A DNA stretch of 64,000 bases from Agrocybe praecox (lineage: Eukaryota > Basidiomycota > Agaricomycetes > Agaricales > Agrocybaceae), in assembly GCA_964017145.1 (NCBI GenBank), contig OZ024844.1:3906001-3970000 (forward strand), in the 5' to 3' direction. Shown one piece after another: positions 23,055 to 34,855 of this stretch. A program made the translations under genes and the position numbers. The notes under the pieces were generated by a model. That model was not told the DNA's origin. It saw only the letters and a list, made by a program, of their open reading frames with translations, and did not search any database. Each line of letters starts with the position of its first letter. Position 1 is the first letter of the stretch.

Positions 23055-23264
23055 CTAATCTAATCTAATTTCGGTCACACCCGTATAGCCATTCGGACTA
23101 AAGCAAGCCGAGATCACCGGCTCGGGACAATCAAATTTCTTGGCGTATTTTTGAACGCTGGCAGCCATCACCACCACCTTCTCCCTAATTACTGCTTCGA
23201 CTAATCCCTTCCTCTCGAGAACCCCAACTAGACTCGAGAACGTCGTGTCGTGTATACCCCACAT
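23055..23264 (-). CDS. Small conserved ORF divergent to GT31 (copy 1)
   Basis: A 69-codon frame starting MWGIHDTTFSSL and including EAVIREKVVV, SVQKYAKKFDCPEPVISAC and TEIRLD. The second copy at 34524-34736 keeps the same frame over its length although it differs at many residues and by an in-frame codon deletion, which suggests past selection on the protein. Relics occur on the plus strand near 7725 and 47388. It is always head to head with a GT31 copy (118 bp between starts here). I do not recognise the family. It may be one exon of a larger gene. Confidence 0.45.
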   Translation of the reverse strand: MWGIHDTTFSSLVGVLERKGLVEAVIREKVVVMAASVQKYAKKFDCPEPVISACFSPNGYTGVTEIRLD

Positions 23265-23382
23265 TCAATATCCCTATTCTTAGCCTCTTGATGCTATTAT
23301 ACCCCCCACGTTAACTCGGCAAGAAGACGAATACCCTCCCTTTCGTGCCATTGGTGTACGACACACAAAATTACAAAAAACG

Positions 23383-24850
23383 ATGTACCCACCGCAAAAC
23401 GACCCTCGCAGCACAGTGCCATACTCTGCACTTCCCACAGATTTGGACGCTGAAGCGAACAACCACAACGGAGGAACATACTACAGCAATCGATACGCTA
23501 GCTCTCCTCTGAAACGGCGGCTATATGTTCTCACCAAAAAACCACTTTTCCGCCCTTTGCTTATTGGTTTTTGCAATCCTCGTCGTGCTGTACCTACTCT
23601 TTCACAGCCGTAGGCCAACATCGTCGATGGACGCGGACGAAGACGAGCTGACGAGGTACCCCTGGCCCGCAGACGCGTTTGATTTCACAGGGAGCAAGAC
23701 GGCGTACCTCGCTTCGCCACCGCCTGCTTCGCCAGTTGTGATTCGGCTGGCAATTATGAGCAGAGTGGACGAGTTCGAGCGCCGGCATGCGCTGAGAGAG
23801 GCGATGTTGAGAGGGGTCCCCGAAGCGTATGTGAAGCTCACGTATAAGTTCTTCTTGGGACGCGATGCGAGGGGCGTGCTATCGCTGCCTACGAATACGA
23901 AGCTCAAGAAGGAGGTGAAGGAATTTGGGGATATACACATTCTGGAACGGATATCGGAGAAGAGGTCTTGGGCTGTTAAATGGGTGCGTACCTTTATGTT
24001 ATTTCATATTTCTATTAACTCATCGAAATTATCTCTATATCACTTATAGACAGTAGACGTTTCACCGTCAGAATACGACTAGTCTATGACGCTCGACTCG
24101 GACACGTTCTGTCGTTTCTCCGTGCTCATCCAACGTCTGCATCATATATACCCCTCGTTGACCGTGAACATGCGGGACCAGCACACGCATGGACCGTAGG
24201 TATCGCTTCGTACGGAGCATATTATCATTGGGAGCAAGAGCGTGCACCATTCGTGGTTCGCGCATGAGGTGGAAGAAGGGAATCCAGACGAGAAACTAGA
24301 GGACCCCCATGTCATGGGTCCATGGTACAAGTACCCAGTCGGGATTGGATATCTATTGAGGTGCGTACTTCTTTACTTTCGCCCGTCGAAATCCAATGCC
24401 AGTGGCTAATTGATTCTCATTCATTGTAGCTCAAACCTCACAGCAACACTGATGAGCCTCGACCCGCCTGTACCGCACCACATCCACTACCCTTCCGACG
24501 ACGTTATGATAGGGATGTGGGTCGCCGGCCTCTACGAACTGCACCCGTCCGTACACGCCCTGCCCAACGGGGACGTCAACGGGAAGCTCGAGTGTCGGAC
24601 TGACGACCAAGTCCCCGGGAAACCAGACGAGAAGCTTCCTGTACTGCCGGCAAAATGCCCCGCACCGTATTCTGCGCACCCGATTGACTCGCTCTGGGTG
24701 GACGACGAGCATGGTTGGCACGACTATAAGCACCATGGGCTGAACGATGCTCCAACTGGATGGGATATGGCGTGTGTGCATCGGATGAGCGCGAAGGAGA
24801 TGAGGGCGTTTAGGAGGAAGGAGGAGGTTATGGGCGAGTGGGATAATTGA
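23383..24850 (+). pseudogene. GT31 galactosyltransferase-like gene, degraded copy G1
   Basis: Three exons as in G2 (23383-23983, 24050-24360, 24430-24850). The N-terminus is a cytoplasmic tail and membrane anchor typical of a Golgi type II glycosyltransferase; then come RRHALREAML, EFGDIHILE, LDSDTF (DxD), YKYPVGIGYLLS and YPSDDVMIGMW (equivalent of the GT31 E-D-V motif). Defects: one extra T in the membrane anchor (about 23571), a 21-bp in-frame loss after HILE relative to G2, TAG at 24080-24082, and TAG at 24197-24199 shared with G2. The last exon is undamaged. The product would have been a Golgi hexosyltransferase; substrate unknown. Confidence 0.8.
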
Positions 24851-26290
24851 TTGGGGCTTTTTTGGGTTAGCATGACTATGTTATGAGGGGCCGACAAGAC
24901 GTCATTGACAGCAGCAGCAGCACACGCCGATCAAAATCGACAGATCCATTTCCTCATCGCCTTGATGCCTCTCAACATCAACCACCACCTCTTCGTCAAC
25001 TCGCCTCCGGTGGATCCACGTCTTCCTCACGACTTGCAGCACAAGCACCTGTCGTACCTCCACGCTCGTTGATCACTGCATTGCCATCCGCCCTCCCAAA
25101 ACATAAAACAGATGGGACGCACAAGTTACACGTTCAATCTCGCGTAGCAGTTCCTCCATCAACGCGTTACCCATTTCGTCAACCTATTTTCGTCGCTCAT
25201 CACACGAACCACGCTCCCTCGCCCGCTCTCGCTACCTGGCTATTCGCCACGCATGCAAGATGCCCATGCCATGCCATCTCGTGGACCTCTTTGCTTATTC
25301 TTTTCCTCTTCGTCACCTCCGCTTTACTCCAGCTCTCCCAATCGCCTTTTTTCTTACTCGCTTGTCTTTCTGTACGTTCCTGCACGATCCTTAAATCAGC
25401 GTCCTCCTTCGCTGCAGGCGTGCGATTTATAACAATGCAATGGTTAGGGATCGCAGTATTAGAGCTATGCGGACGACTCAGGTGGCGACATAGCAGTGCC
25501 GACTTCAGTACTTCAAGGACCCATTTCCACGAAACCTCTGGCGCGCTGTCCCGCTGCTGCTCCCGCAGTTCGTGCGTCCAAGTCCAACCTGCACTACTAC
25601 CACTCTAGGTGGATCCACTTCCGTCCGCTCGTTTGGGATTGAAAATTGCACGTCGTACGATCGCCGTTAATCGGAATCACTCTATGGCTGCTGTGCGGGT
25701 GAAACGACATGACCATTACTGCGAGAAAAGATGGGGAAGAGTGATGAGAATTGGTTGTGATTCGGCTTCTGCTGCTTCCCGTCGAGTTACTCATCGGGTG
25801 GGTTTCCCTCTTATTTCTCTTTTCTTTCACCTCCTATACTTGCGTTTCCTCTGCTTTCCAGATTTGAGCTCGCTCTATTCAAGTCTGGCGTACCTTTGTC
25901 AATCGTCTTCTGCTCAGTAATTCCCCTGCGCATGTTAGTAGGCTCGTCGTGCTCCTTCTCAGCCCTCCTCGTGTCATCTATTATCATTCGTGTTCTCTTC
26001 TCGTCCCTTCCTGCTTCCCTTCTCTTCGTTCCCTCGTCCCTTCCTCCTCCTCTTCCCACTCTATTTTCTGCTTCCTACTCCGCCCAGTACTGCACGCACG
26101 CACGCAGCATGCTTAACCCTGCTCGAACAACGGTGGTCGTGCAGATGCACAAGGTGTTATTTGGATCTTCTGGATGCGTACGTGAAGGCTTTGCGACGAG
26201 CTGCAGAAGTGGACGGATGCTTGGGTGGACGAAAGGACGAGGAAGGAAGCTGTTAGATGCCGTCGCATGATCGATGAATTCTGTTTGGGA
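24851..26290 (+). pseudogene. TPR-like remnant downstream of G1, first copy
   Basis: Begins after a GGGCTTTTTTGGGTTAGCAT block that ends every GT31 copy. The frame 24883-25608 has the RLAAQAPVVPPRSLITALPSALPKHK block of the TPR gene, then loses the TPR and passes into T/C-rich sequence. Near 26150-26270 the downstream part reappears (LDAYVKALRRAAEV), matching the reverse complement of 6090-6200. The copy at 36375-37720 is nearly the same to about 37570 and then differs. Non-functional. Confidence 0.5.
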
Positions 26291-26479
26291 GCATGCAAAG
26301 CCGCCAACGCAGATCGCTTTTCGGCGCACGCATTCTCATCGCCCACCTCTCTCGCTATATTCTGTCCAAATTCTCCATTTTCGTTCTTCCACACATGCGC
26401 GATACCTACCCGAGAACGCGGATGACGCATGTATATCTTGTAATCAACATAACGGACCTCTCGGGCGACTGTGAGGACG

Positions 26480-27144
26480 GCGTCAATGTCGACTCAAGCA
26501 CGAGTTCCTCAACCCACCCGTCTCTACTACCCCTCCGACGACGTAATGATCAGGACATCGGTCTCAACTGGACTTCTTTGTTTCCTTTGAGTTTGCATGA
26601 CGTAGTCATGAGGGGCCGACACGACGTCATTAGCAGCAGCAGAAGCAAACGCCGATCAAAGTCGAGGTCGAAATCGACAGATCCATGTCCTCATCGCCCT
26701 TCTTCCTCTCAACGTCAACGACCACTTTGATCTCTTCATCAAACGGCCTCCGGTTGATCCACATCTCCCATCTTCTGTTATACTTTGCTTCTTCTCTTCC
26801 TCTCCGTCACCCTACCTCAACTCGCCCCTGCTCTGCTTAATTTCCGACGATGTAATGATTCAAATGTGGGACGAGCTACACCACTCCGCGCACGCCCTGC
26901 CCAATACAGGAGACGTCAATGGGAAGCTCGAATGCCAGACAGACGACCCAAGAGGCCTGACGAGACGCGCCCCGTCTATAAGGTGCAGTGCGCTACGCCG
27001 TATCCTGCACACCTAATTGATTCGCTGTGGGCGGACGACGAGCATGGGTGGCACGACTATAAGGACTATGGGATGAAGGATGCGCCGACTGGGCGGTATA
27101 CGGCGTGTGCATCGGATAAGTGGGATATATATGAAGGCGTTTAG
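26480..27144 (+). pseudogene. Two nested GT31 C-terminal fragments with a TPR 5' fragment between
   Basis: At 26505-26560 a short fragment ending YYPSDDV-like is followed by the block that ends GT31 genes and by a TPR 5' fragment (to about 26760). A second GT31 C-terminal fragment runs 26840-27144 with SDDVMIQMWDELHHSAHAL, a one-base shift, then VYKVQCATPYPAHLIDSLWADDEHGWHDYK. Serial copies of the GT31-end/TPR-start junction at 24.85, 26.58 and 27.17 kb show repeated local tandem duplication. Confidence 0.6.
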
Positions 27145-27169
27145 GAAGAGGTAGGAGGTCAGGGTGGTT

Positions 27170-27837
27170 GGAGTTTTTTTTTTGTTTCTTTCGGTTAGCG
27201 TGAAGAAGACGACGTCAGCAGCAGCAGCAGCAAACACCGATTTACTCGAATAGTGCACCTCCCGCACCTCTCCCTTTTGTATTCCATCGAGTTATTCTTG
27301 ACCTCCTCGTAACCAGCACCATGATCAAACCGTCTCCAAATCATCCACATCTTTGTCAAATTGCCGTACACCTCCCTCGCAACTTGCATCCCAAGCACTT
27401 GGGGTACCACCAACTTCGTTGGTCACTGCATTGCCCCCCGCCCTCGCCAAACATAACGTGGACGGAATGCAGAAATTGACACGAGTACAGCACGCAGTAT
27501 GTAGCAGCCGACGCGCACAGTTGCTTCGTCAATGCGCTGGCCAAGGGCGATCTCCTGCTCGTCCCAGCATGTTTGAAAACAGGAGATTATGGTGGTGTAC
27601 TGGAGGACTGGCAGCACGCGTTGGGTTGGAGGGGTTCTTCGGATAAGTTGTTTTTTTGTCGCTCATCGGCACCGTCAGCGAACACGGACGACCCTGGTTT
27701 GGACCCTCTGGCCCTTTGGAAATTCACCTCCGGCTGCGTTCCTCGAAGCATCGGTTATACCTCTAGACCTCATCAACAGAAGAGTTGGTAGCGCCGTCGT
27801 CACCTCACGGCGGCTAGGCAGGCCAAACGATGGATGA
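27170..27837 (+). pseudogene. TPR-like remnant upstream of the C spacer
   Basis: Carries SQLASQALGVPPTSLVTALPPALAKHN, then AVCSSRRAQLLRQCAGQ (frame-shifted) and KTGDYGGVLEDWQHAL, followed by HRHRQRTRTTLVWTLW. It is homologous to 10440-11088, 38520-39170 and 49130-49677. Frames are interrupted at different places in each copy. Confidence 0.5.
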
Positions 27838-29117
27838 GAAACGATAGGGTGATGTTATGTTGTGATTTAGCCTTTTCTATTCCCATCCGGTGCGTTTCCC
27901 TTTTCTTTCTTCTTTTTTTTTTGCCACCTCGCTCACTTGTGGTCCTTCTGCTCTCTAGACAAGCAGTATCGAAGCGACTTGAGCATTACGCCGACTTAAA
28001 TATCACCGCGTTACCCCTTTTTTCTACCCTTCCACTTGCATTTCCTCTCCGATAAGTCGTGTGCCTGCTCGTTTCTTCCTTTTTTTACCTCCATACTCGC
28101 CCGTCCTTCCGTTACTTCTCGGTATTTTTTCCCATTGTCTTCGCTCCTCCCATATGCCACGTACCTGCATATCTACGTCACTCTGATCTATCTGACTCAT
28201 TTACGTCTTCGTCCGTCTACGCATGCATAACATGGCTCCCTTCCCCTTTCCGAGTTGTGAATTTTCGATACAGCGACGTGGATCGTGTATAAAATTCCCT
28301 ACACGCTTATTATTGCTTCTCCTTTACTCTCTTCATCTGCGTTTGATCATTCTCTGGCATTAGCTTGGTTCCGTTGGTTGGTTATTACTCCTTTTCGTCG
28401 TACTCGTCTCAGCCTATCGTTCCCTTGCGCCTTCTCTTCGTCCCTTGATCTCTCCCTCGCTTCTTTTCCCAGACACTGTTCCTTCCGTTCCCATCGTGTC
28501 CTCCTCTCTTTCTTTCGTGCCTCCGTCACAATGTAATACTCCCTGTTGCTTCGCTACTTGCACCGTCGCCCATCTCGTTCTTACCGTCGTCGTCATCGAT
28601 GGCGTCCTTTTTTACGTACTACCAATGCCATTTGTGATTATCGAGTCATTTAGTTTGTATCGCTGTCGACCATTAGTTTATAAAGTAGAGGGAATTTGTA
28701 TCGTTCTCCATTTGTATGATTTGCCTTGAAAATATATGATAGATCATGCGTGTTTCATGTTCAGTTGGGGAGCAACGATTAAAGCTTGCAAAGTTGCTGG
28801 TGTGGGCACCTTCTAACCATTAAAGATCAGAAATTTACGAGTCAACATTGAGTCCGTCGAAGGGGATTTCTGCGATTATAAATAATTTTCCCGAGAGAAA
28901 GGGTGTAGAGTGTAGATGCATATCTCTGTATTTTGTTTTGAAACATTATATAGCTATGTAGCAGTTTGTGCGCTCATGGCGCGCAGGACAGCTTAGTATT
29001 AAACAAAGAAGTATCCTTGATTATTATGTATCCTGCTATTCGTGAATATGACTGTAAAATGAAATCTTTCCCCCCAATGACATTATCATAAAAAAAGGTG
29101 AAATGGATTACGATAAT
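27838..29117. other. Pyrimidine-rich spacer and 3' flank of gene C
   Basis: Same module as 11089-12373: C/T-rich plus strand, then AT-rich DNA ending at the stop codon of gene C. No supported gene. Confidence 0.6.
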
Positions 29118-32100
29118 CTACAGTTTCGAAAAAGTAACATAATCTTCAATCTCCCATATGCGAATTGTGTGATCCAGTGATGCAGATGCCACTCTCTTCC
29201 CATCGGGAGAGAATGCAACGGAGAGTACATAACTTGTATGACCTCGAAGTGGTTCTCCAATCTGCTGTTGTGTCCCCATATCCCATATCCTAACTGTCTC
29301 GTCACGGGATCCAGAAGCCAGAAGCCGGCCGTCTGGAGAGAAAGAGACAGAGTTGACATCCCCTGTATCTCCTCTGAGTGGTTCACCAACTTGCTGATGA
29401 GTTCCCACATCCCACAATCGGATTGTGTCGTCCCACGAACCCGAAACAATCTGCTTGCCATTGGGAGAGAATGACACAGATATTACCAATTGTGTATGTC
29501 CCTCTAGCGGCTTTCCAACTTGCTCTCCCGATACAGTGTTCCGGATGCGAATTGTTTTATCACCCCCTGCAGAAGCGAGAAGAGTTCCGTCTGGGGAATA
29601 TGCAACAGATAGAATGTAATCCTGGTGACTAGTCGAAGGCTGGACAATCTGTGTGCCTGTTTCTACATCCCAGAAGCAAAGAGTTCCGTCATAGGCGCCT
29701 GAAACAACTCGATTTCCATCAGGAGCAAATGCGACAGTTCTGACAGCGTCAGTATGCCCTTCCCATGGCTTGCCAACTTGCTTCCGAGTCTCGATGTCCC
29801 AGAGTATGAGGGTGTTGTCATAAGACCCAGAGATGATGTGCTTTCCATCTGGTGAAGTAGCAATGGAGCTCACATGGCCATGCAAAGGATCTCCGATCTG
29901 TGAACCTGTGTGCGCGTCCCATAAGCGGATGGTCCGGTCACCGGACCCAGATACAAGGTGTTTCCCGTCCTTGGAGAACGCCACCGACTGAACCCAGTTA
30001 GTATGTCCCTTTAGAATTGTGGCGACTGAAATCATGATTTCCATCATAAGTAATTTGCAGGTGACATTATATGTTTCTGTACTCACAGTTGCAAAAACGT
30101 CCAATAAAATTCTTTATAATACCATCCACATTGTCATCCTGTCGAAATAAACTTTTGATCTTGGGAACAACATCGTGGAGTGTTCTCTTGGGAAATGAAA
30201 ACGAATCAGGATCGAGAATTTCGATGGTTGCTTCCATGAGTCGAACTTTTTCGTCCGGGGTATGGGTGCTACTGATCACAATATCCATGATACCCTCATA
30301 TAGGGTACGCCTTCCCTCGTCTAAGATTATTTAATTAATTTGTGATGATGAAAAGGCGCATGCATGACGTACTCCTTTTTGTAAACTCTCGAAGGGCATC
30401 CAAAGACGAATTATCGTCCCCCAAGAATTGTTGAAGAGCATCTTTGATGTGGTCATATAAGTCGAGCTCAACCCAAGTTTTGTACAACAAAGATTCCTTT
30501 TCAATCTTTCCTCCCTGCGCAACCGTTTGCAGTGTCTTCCAGAATTCCGCACCGTCTTGAGGTGGAGGGGAGGCCTTTGACGTATACCTAGAACTAGCCA
30601 ACAGAGAGATATGTATCTTCTGGCCAGGTTGTATTTTTCGTTGTTTTCCCCGATGCGGCCTTATGAATATATTAGGACATTTGGAATTAGATAAATTCAT
30701 GTCCTTACCACCATGTAGTACTGTTTCCGTCTTTCCTCCGAGAGTATGTCAAACGTCTGAATGGGAGATACTCGAAAGGCCACCATACAGTAGTAAGAGA
30801 CTCCTGGACGGTGACAAGTTCTTTGTCAAGTAGGTCCCTAGTAAACTGGGCCGTCCGAAGTCCTAGCGGACCAGCTTCAAACACCATCCAACGTAAGGGT
30901 GGCCGGGTGCGATTCAACTTTGGGTTTTTTGTATTGCCACCCCCACTGTGTCATGCATCAATTAGAGTCTTTATAGCTAACGGTCAGGATGGCTTACATA
31001 TCAGAATGTGTCCCAGCAAACCAGACCTCTTTGATGCGAGGAATCTTCCCAATAGCATCCTCTTTAGGGACCCCATTCCCCCCATACGCAAACTCGGGTA
31101 GAAATTTGACCCGACGCTCATCAAGAGCGAGCGCATGTCGAAAGAAGCAAACATGCTTCATACCGTTGATTGTACCGGGGAGCATTTTGCTGCCACGCAA
31201 GACGCCGATCGATGACACAGTGTCCCTGTCAGGACAATGTGAGCACAAAATCTAGCCGTCCATTTGTTTCTTCTTACCATACTCCGACAAAGTGCACTTT
31301 TACATCTCGATGTGAGAACGTACGCTTGAATCTCTCCGCAATGGATATTCTTTCCTCGATGTTGCGTGTTCCATATATACGTCTTTCCTCTTCGTCGTCT
31401 GGCTCCTCTTCTTCGTCAACCTCCAATTCGTCTGTTGCGGGGTCTGCATAGAGCTCATACGCGCTAATGATCGAATACGTAAACCAATAAAAGGCGACTG
31501 ATAAGATAACTCTTACAACGGAATCTGCATCTCGTTTCCTTTGTGAATGAGGCCGACCTGTTCATTACTCGATATTCAACATGTTCGCATCGCGCTAATG
31601 GATCATACCTTCTGAATCATGGCGGAGAGTACGCGGACTTGGAATGCTCCACGAGAGAACCCTAAAGTGCGGTCAGCATGGTGTGTATCTTACAAAATAA
31701 ATAACATAATACCAAAGAGAAAAATACGATCCCCCTTCTTATAGTTTTCAGAAAGCCATTGGTAGGCACCCATCACAGTCCGATCGAACTCCCTGTGACG
31801 TTTGACCAGTATTTAGTACCGGAGTTGGAATCAAAGTTTACGCAAATTTACCATGCAATTGCCAGGTCAATCTTGTTGTGAAAAACCATCCTCCAGTATG
31901 CGGGAGACTTCCATGATGGTTTCGCATATGTCCCGATTCCACTGTTATACCAGGTAAGCTGTGTATCGTCCTTATCCAACATGCTATAAAGCTCGATGAC
32001 GTTGGTATTCTAATAGGAATATACTTAGAGAGACGAGCTAATCATATAAGAAATGACGACGTACGTTTGCACAGAACTTGTTCGATGTACCGTCGAGGTC

Positions 32101-32220
32101 CAACACAAGATTCCTGCCCATGGGGTCATTGATGTCGTGACAGCATAAGCATGTGGAAGTTGAAGGGCCGGCCTTCTTATTGGCGGTGTGAACCTCTTGT
32201 ATATCTGACTCGCTCATCAT
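29118..32220 (-). CDS. Gene C: Tle1-like (DUF2235) hydrolase - WD40 propeller fusion, short subtype
   Basis: About eleven exons, start ATG at 32220 (a second ATG follows at once), roughly 845-860 aa, with a TATA-like ATTTATAA about 50 bp upstream. Exons give NLVLDLDGTSN, NTNVIELYSM, SGIGTYAKPSW, GFSRGA (Ser codon 31654-31656), an acidic Glu/Asp-rich segment (VDEEEEPDDEEE), VGVWDTVSSIGV, ALALDERRVKFLPEFAYGG, and GTHSDM-GGG. The long insertion of A/D is replaced here by about 20 residues. One helical repeat (MDIVISSTH, IMEATIEIL) links to seven WD40 blades in one exon (29118-30025). Blade 2 is short by about four residues at its start (GHVSSIAT). All junctions checked stay in frame; the gene appears intact. 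Likely cytosolic; ligand and lipid substrate unknown. Confidence 0.85.
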
Positions 32221-32973
32221 GAATAGAAGAAACGGGGGGATGATGATAGGTTAGATGTATAATCTCGAATTTATAACCGTGCTTCCTCGCGGTATGCGGA
32301 GCTTGGTTGACAGTGACCGACCATTGCCTAAGTGCGCTACACGGCACTATATTTGGCATCCTTCGATTCCAGGCAGTATGCACGGGTTGAACACATGGAA
32401 ACATCGAGGCCAGTATTCAAAATGCATGGCTGACTCTGCCGCATGCCACTGGAATCACAAATGCAGTGAGATATTGGAAGCTGTGATACACGCAACGTGA
32501 ATAGCTAGGTATCACGACATGTGTCATTCACATTAATGACCAAGGAGATCACATAACACGCCTTTCCGGCGCCTAGGACCTCTATACATTAGATTACCTC
32601 GCTCATCATATTGTGCAAGACGCATGTTGAAGGCTGGAACCCTACCACATGTATATATTTTGGATACCAAAGTAATTCCTTCTGATTATGATTAGAAAGT
32701 GATATTGTCAGGCAGAGTAAAAAAAGTATCGGAGGCATGTGTGCGTCGCCACACGGATAAAACAAGCACCCAAGCTTAATAACCGTCCAAAGCAACACGG
32801 GGCCGAAGAAATCGGAATGGAGGACGAAGAACGATTAAAGTTGTTGCACTCTCAAGAACACGACTCGTACCATGCTGAGAGTACAGAATCCATGTTATCG
32901 TCAACATTAAATTGAAGTTCAGAGTAGGGTGTTGTTTTAATATAAAAACAGTTCAAAATCCTTCTGAAACGAT
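32221..32973. other. Upstream region of gene C
   Basis: Holds the putative promoter of gene C with TATA-like sequence at about 32268-32277. No other gene supported. Confidence 0.45.
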
Positions 32974-33537
32974 CTACTCCGCTGCAAGGAATGCAGCTGG
33001 CAAGAGCAACCCTATGTATATCATTTTTGTTTCAACGCAAAGGTAAATCACCGCGTGTGAGATACACTCACCCATCTGCATGAATTGACCGAGTACCCAA
33101 GGGACACCGTTTATCTTGTATTCATATTAAATAACGACTTTAGAAGCCGCTCAGCAACGTGTATGAAAACCAAAGAAGAGCAAAGAACGTATCTTTGCAG
33201 AATCCCCAGACATAAACCCATACCGAAGGATATACGCCGTCCGGCCGAGACACCAGGGTGTTATAACGATGGTTGTGAAGTGTGGGTAGGTGGTTGCTGT
33301 GATGATGGATCTGTACGATATTAATCAAGCATGTATGATGTGAATATGTAAGTCACCCCGTCTCCAGGAAGGATGCGATGCGTACCACGATAGACGAGAC
33401 TAATCAAACGCACGGTAGATTGTGGGGAGCGTTTCGAGTGTGTTTTGATGGCAGCCTAAGGAAACCAGAAGTGTGCTTGCGATGAACGATAATATGAAGG
33501 TAGGCTGGAAATGATCCGACGTACGTTGTGCACAGCT
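32974..33537 (-). pseudogene. 5'-truncated MAPEG copy
   Basis: Matches exons 3 (end) to 7 of the MAPEG gene at 21322-22210: CAQR, an intron, CHQNTLETLPTIY, a shifted middle, ATTYPHFTTIVIT, GRTAYILRYGFMSGDSAK, INGVPWVLGQFMQM, and a C-terminus ending early at TAG (32974-32976) instead of the last hydrophobic segment. The start codon and first two exons are absent; homology stops at about 33537, where sequence similar to 16.82 kb begins. The join (end of a 21.9-kb-like piece to the start of a 16.8-kb-like piece) has the order expected at a tandem-duplication junction. Confidence 0.75.
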
Positions 33538-34350
33538 CCAACTCGCTCGCGTTCTTAACTCTTGCACACGGATCAAAAAAAAAAAACGTAAACTTATACA
33601 CACAATTTGAATGGCCGTCGTTGAAGAGGGCGCCAGTACATAGTTTGAGGATGGGAAAACTGGAAAAAGCTGTATGAGAAGGCGGGTTTAGCGTTTACTT
33701 GGAAAAATGAACATGTGCATTAAGCAAGGATATCAAACAGGGGGAAAACACGGACTCACCGTTGTTTTAATCCTTCCACTCCCGCATCGCTCTTTCGTCG
33801 ATCTAAATCGTCCTTCCCTACCCGCTGCCGCATGTTAAGCCTCAATGTCCGAAAAACCCAATTATCTGTATTTAGCCATCCGTCGCCCAGCAATGGAGTT
33901 CGGGTTCAAATCGAACCGTACTGCATGTATAATATTTGAGGGTACCGATGAGCACTTCTGGTGTATATACAGGTGGTGTGTCGGACTTTAAGATATCGTT
34001 GTTGGCGGGACCAAAGACTTATGGGTGACGCGAAAGAAGGGACGGCGCAGGTAAACGACGGTTCAAGAGGTCAGATCAGTGTGTGGGGATCTACGAGGCG
34101 TCGTAACCTGCAGGTTTCATGATACACGTGGGCACAAGCATACGTGAAAAGAAATAGAAGGAACTCGAACACAGGACCAGGAAAGGGAAAAGGAAAAGGC
34201 ATGTGTCGCTGGCAGAAAAGTTGAGGCCCTCATAGCCGACAGGTGCCGAGTCACTGTCACATATTACAAAGTAATCGTTATCTCCGACGCTTCTTTCTCC
34301 ACTTATCGAATCTTATCTTATCTACATATATCGAAATGAAAATAGTGCTG
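33538..34350. repeat. Duplicate of 16820-17750
   Basis: Follows 16.82-17.75 kb with scattered substitutions. Near 33570-33600 it has an insertion with a run of 12 A. The (TA)n tract is absent. No gene seen; the short frames of the parent are not maintained. Confidence 0.6.
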
Positions 34351-34523
34351 TGAGGTCTCGACATCGACTACTAACGGAATGGAGATATACTTATGTCGAC
34401 ATGTCAGGGTCGCGCTGAGCGCTCTCGACGATCTCGATGCTAATGAACAGGGGCGCAATGCATAGTATGAACTATCCGTCGTTTGCAAGGTTGTTGCAAG
34501 TTTGTTCTGACGTTGGAAAACAG

Positions 34524-34736
34524 CTAATGATAATCTAATCTAATCTTGGCCATACCCGCACAGCCATTCCGATTAAGGCAAGCCGAGATCACCGGCTTCG
34601 AACAACCAAATTTCTTGGCGTATTTTTGAACGCTGTCACCCACCACCACCTTCTCCTTAATTACTGCTTCGACTAATCCCTCCGACTCGAGAGCTTCAGC
34701 TAGACTCGAGAACGTCGCGTCGTGTATACCCCACAT
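34524..34736 (-). CDS. Small conserved ORF divergent to GT31 (copy 2)
   Basis: A 70-codon frame, MWGIHDATFSSLAEALESEG through SVQKYAKKFGCSKPVISAC to IRLDYH. It is homologous in frame to 23055-23264, with many amino-acid changes but no stop. Its start lies 119 bp from the start of GT31 copy G2 on the opposite strand, so the two could share a promoter. Function unknown. Confidence 0.45.
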   Translation of the reverse strand: MWGIHDATFSSLAEALESEGLVEAVIKEKVVVGDSVQKYAKKFGCSKPVISACLNRNGCAGMAKIRLDYH

Positions 34737-34855
34737 TCTCTATTCCATATTCTTAGCCTCTTGATGCTATCATACCCTCCACGTTAACTCGACGAGAAGA
34801 CAAACACCCTCCCTTTCGTGCCATTGGTGTACGACACACAAAAATACGAAAAACG

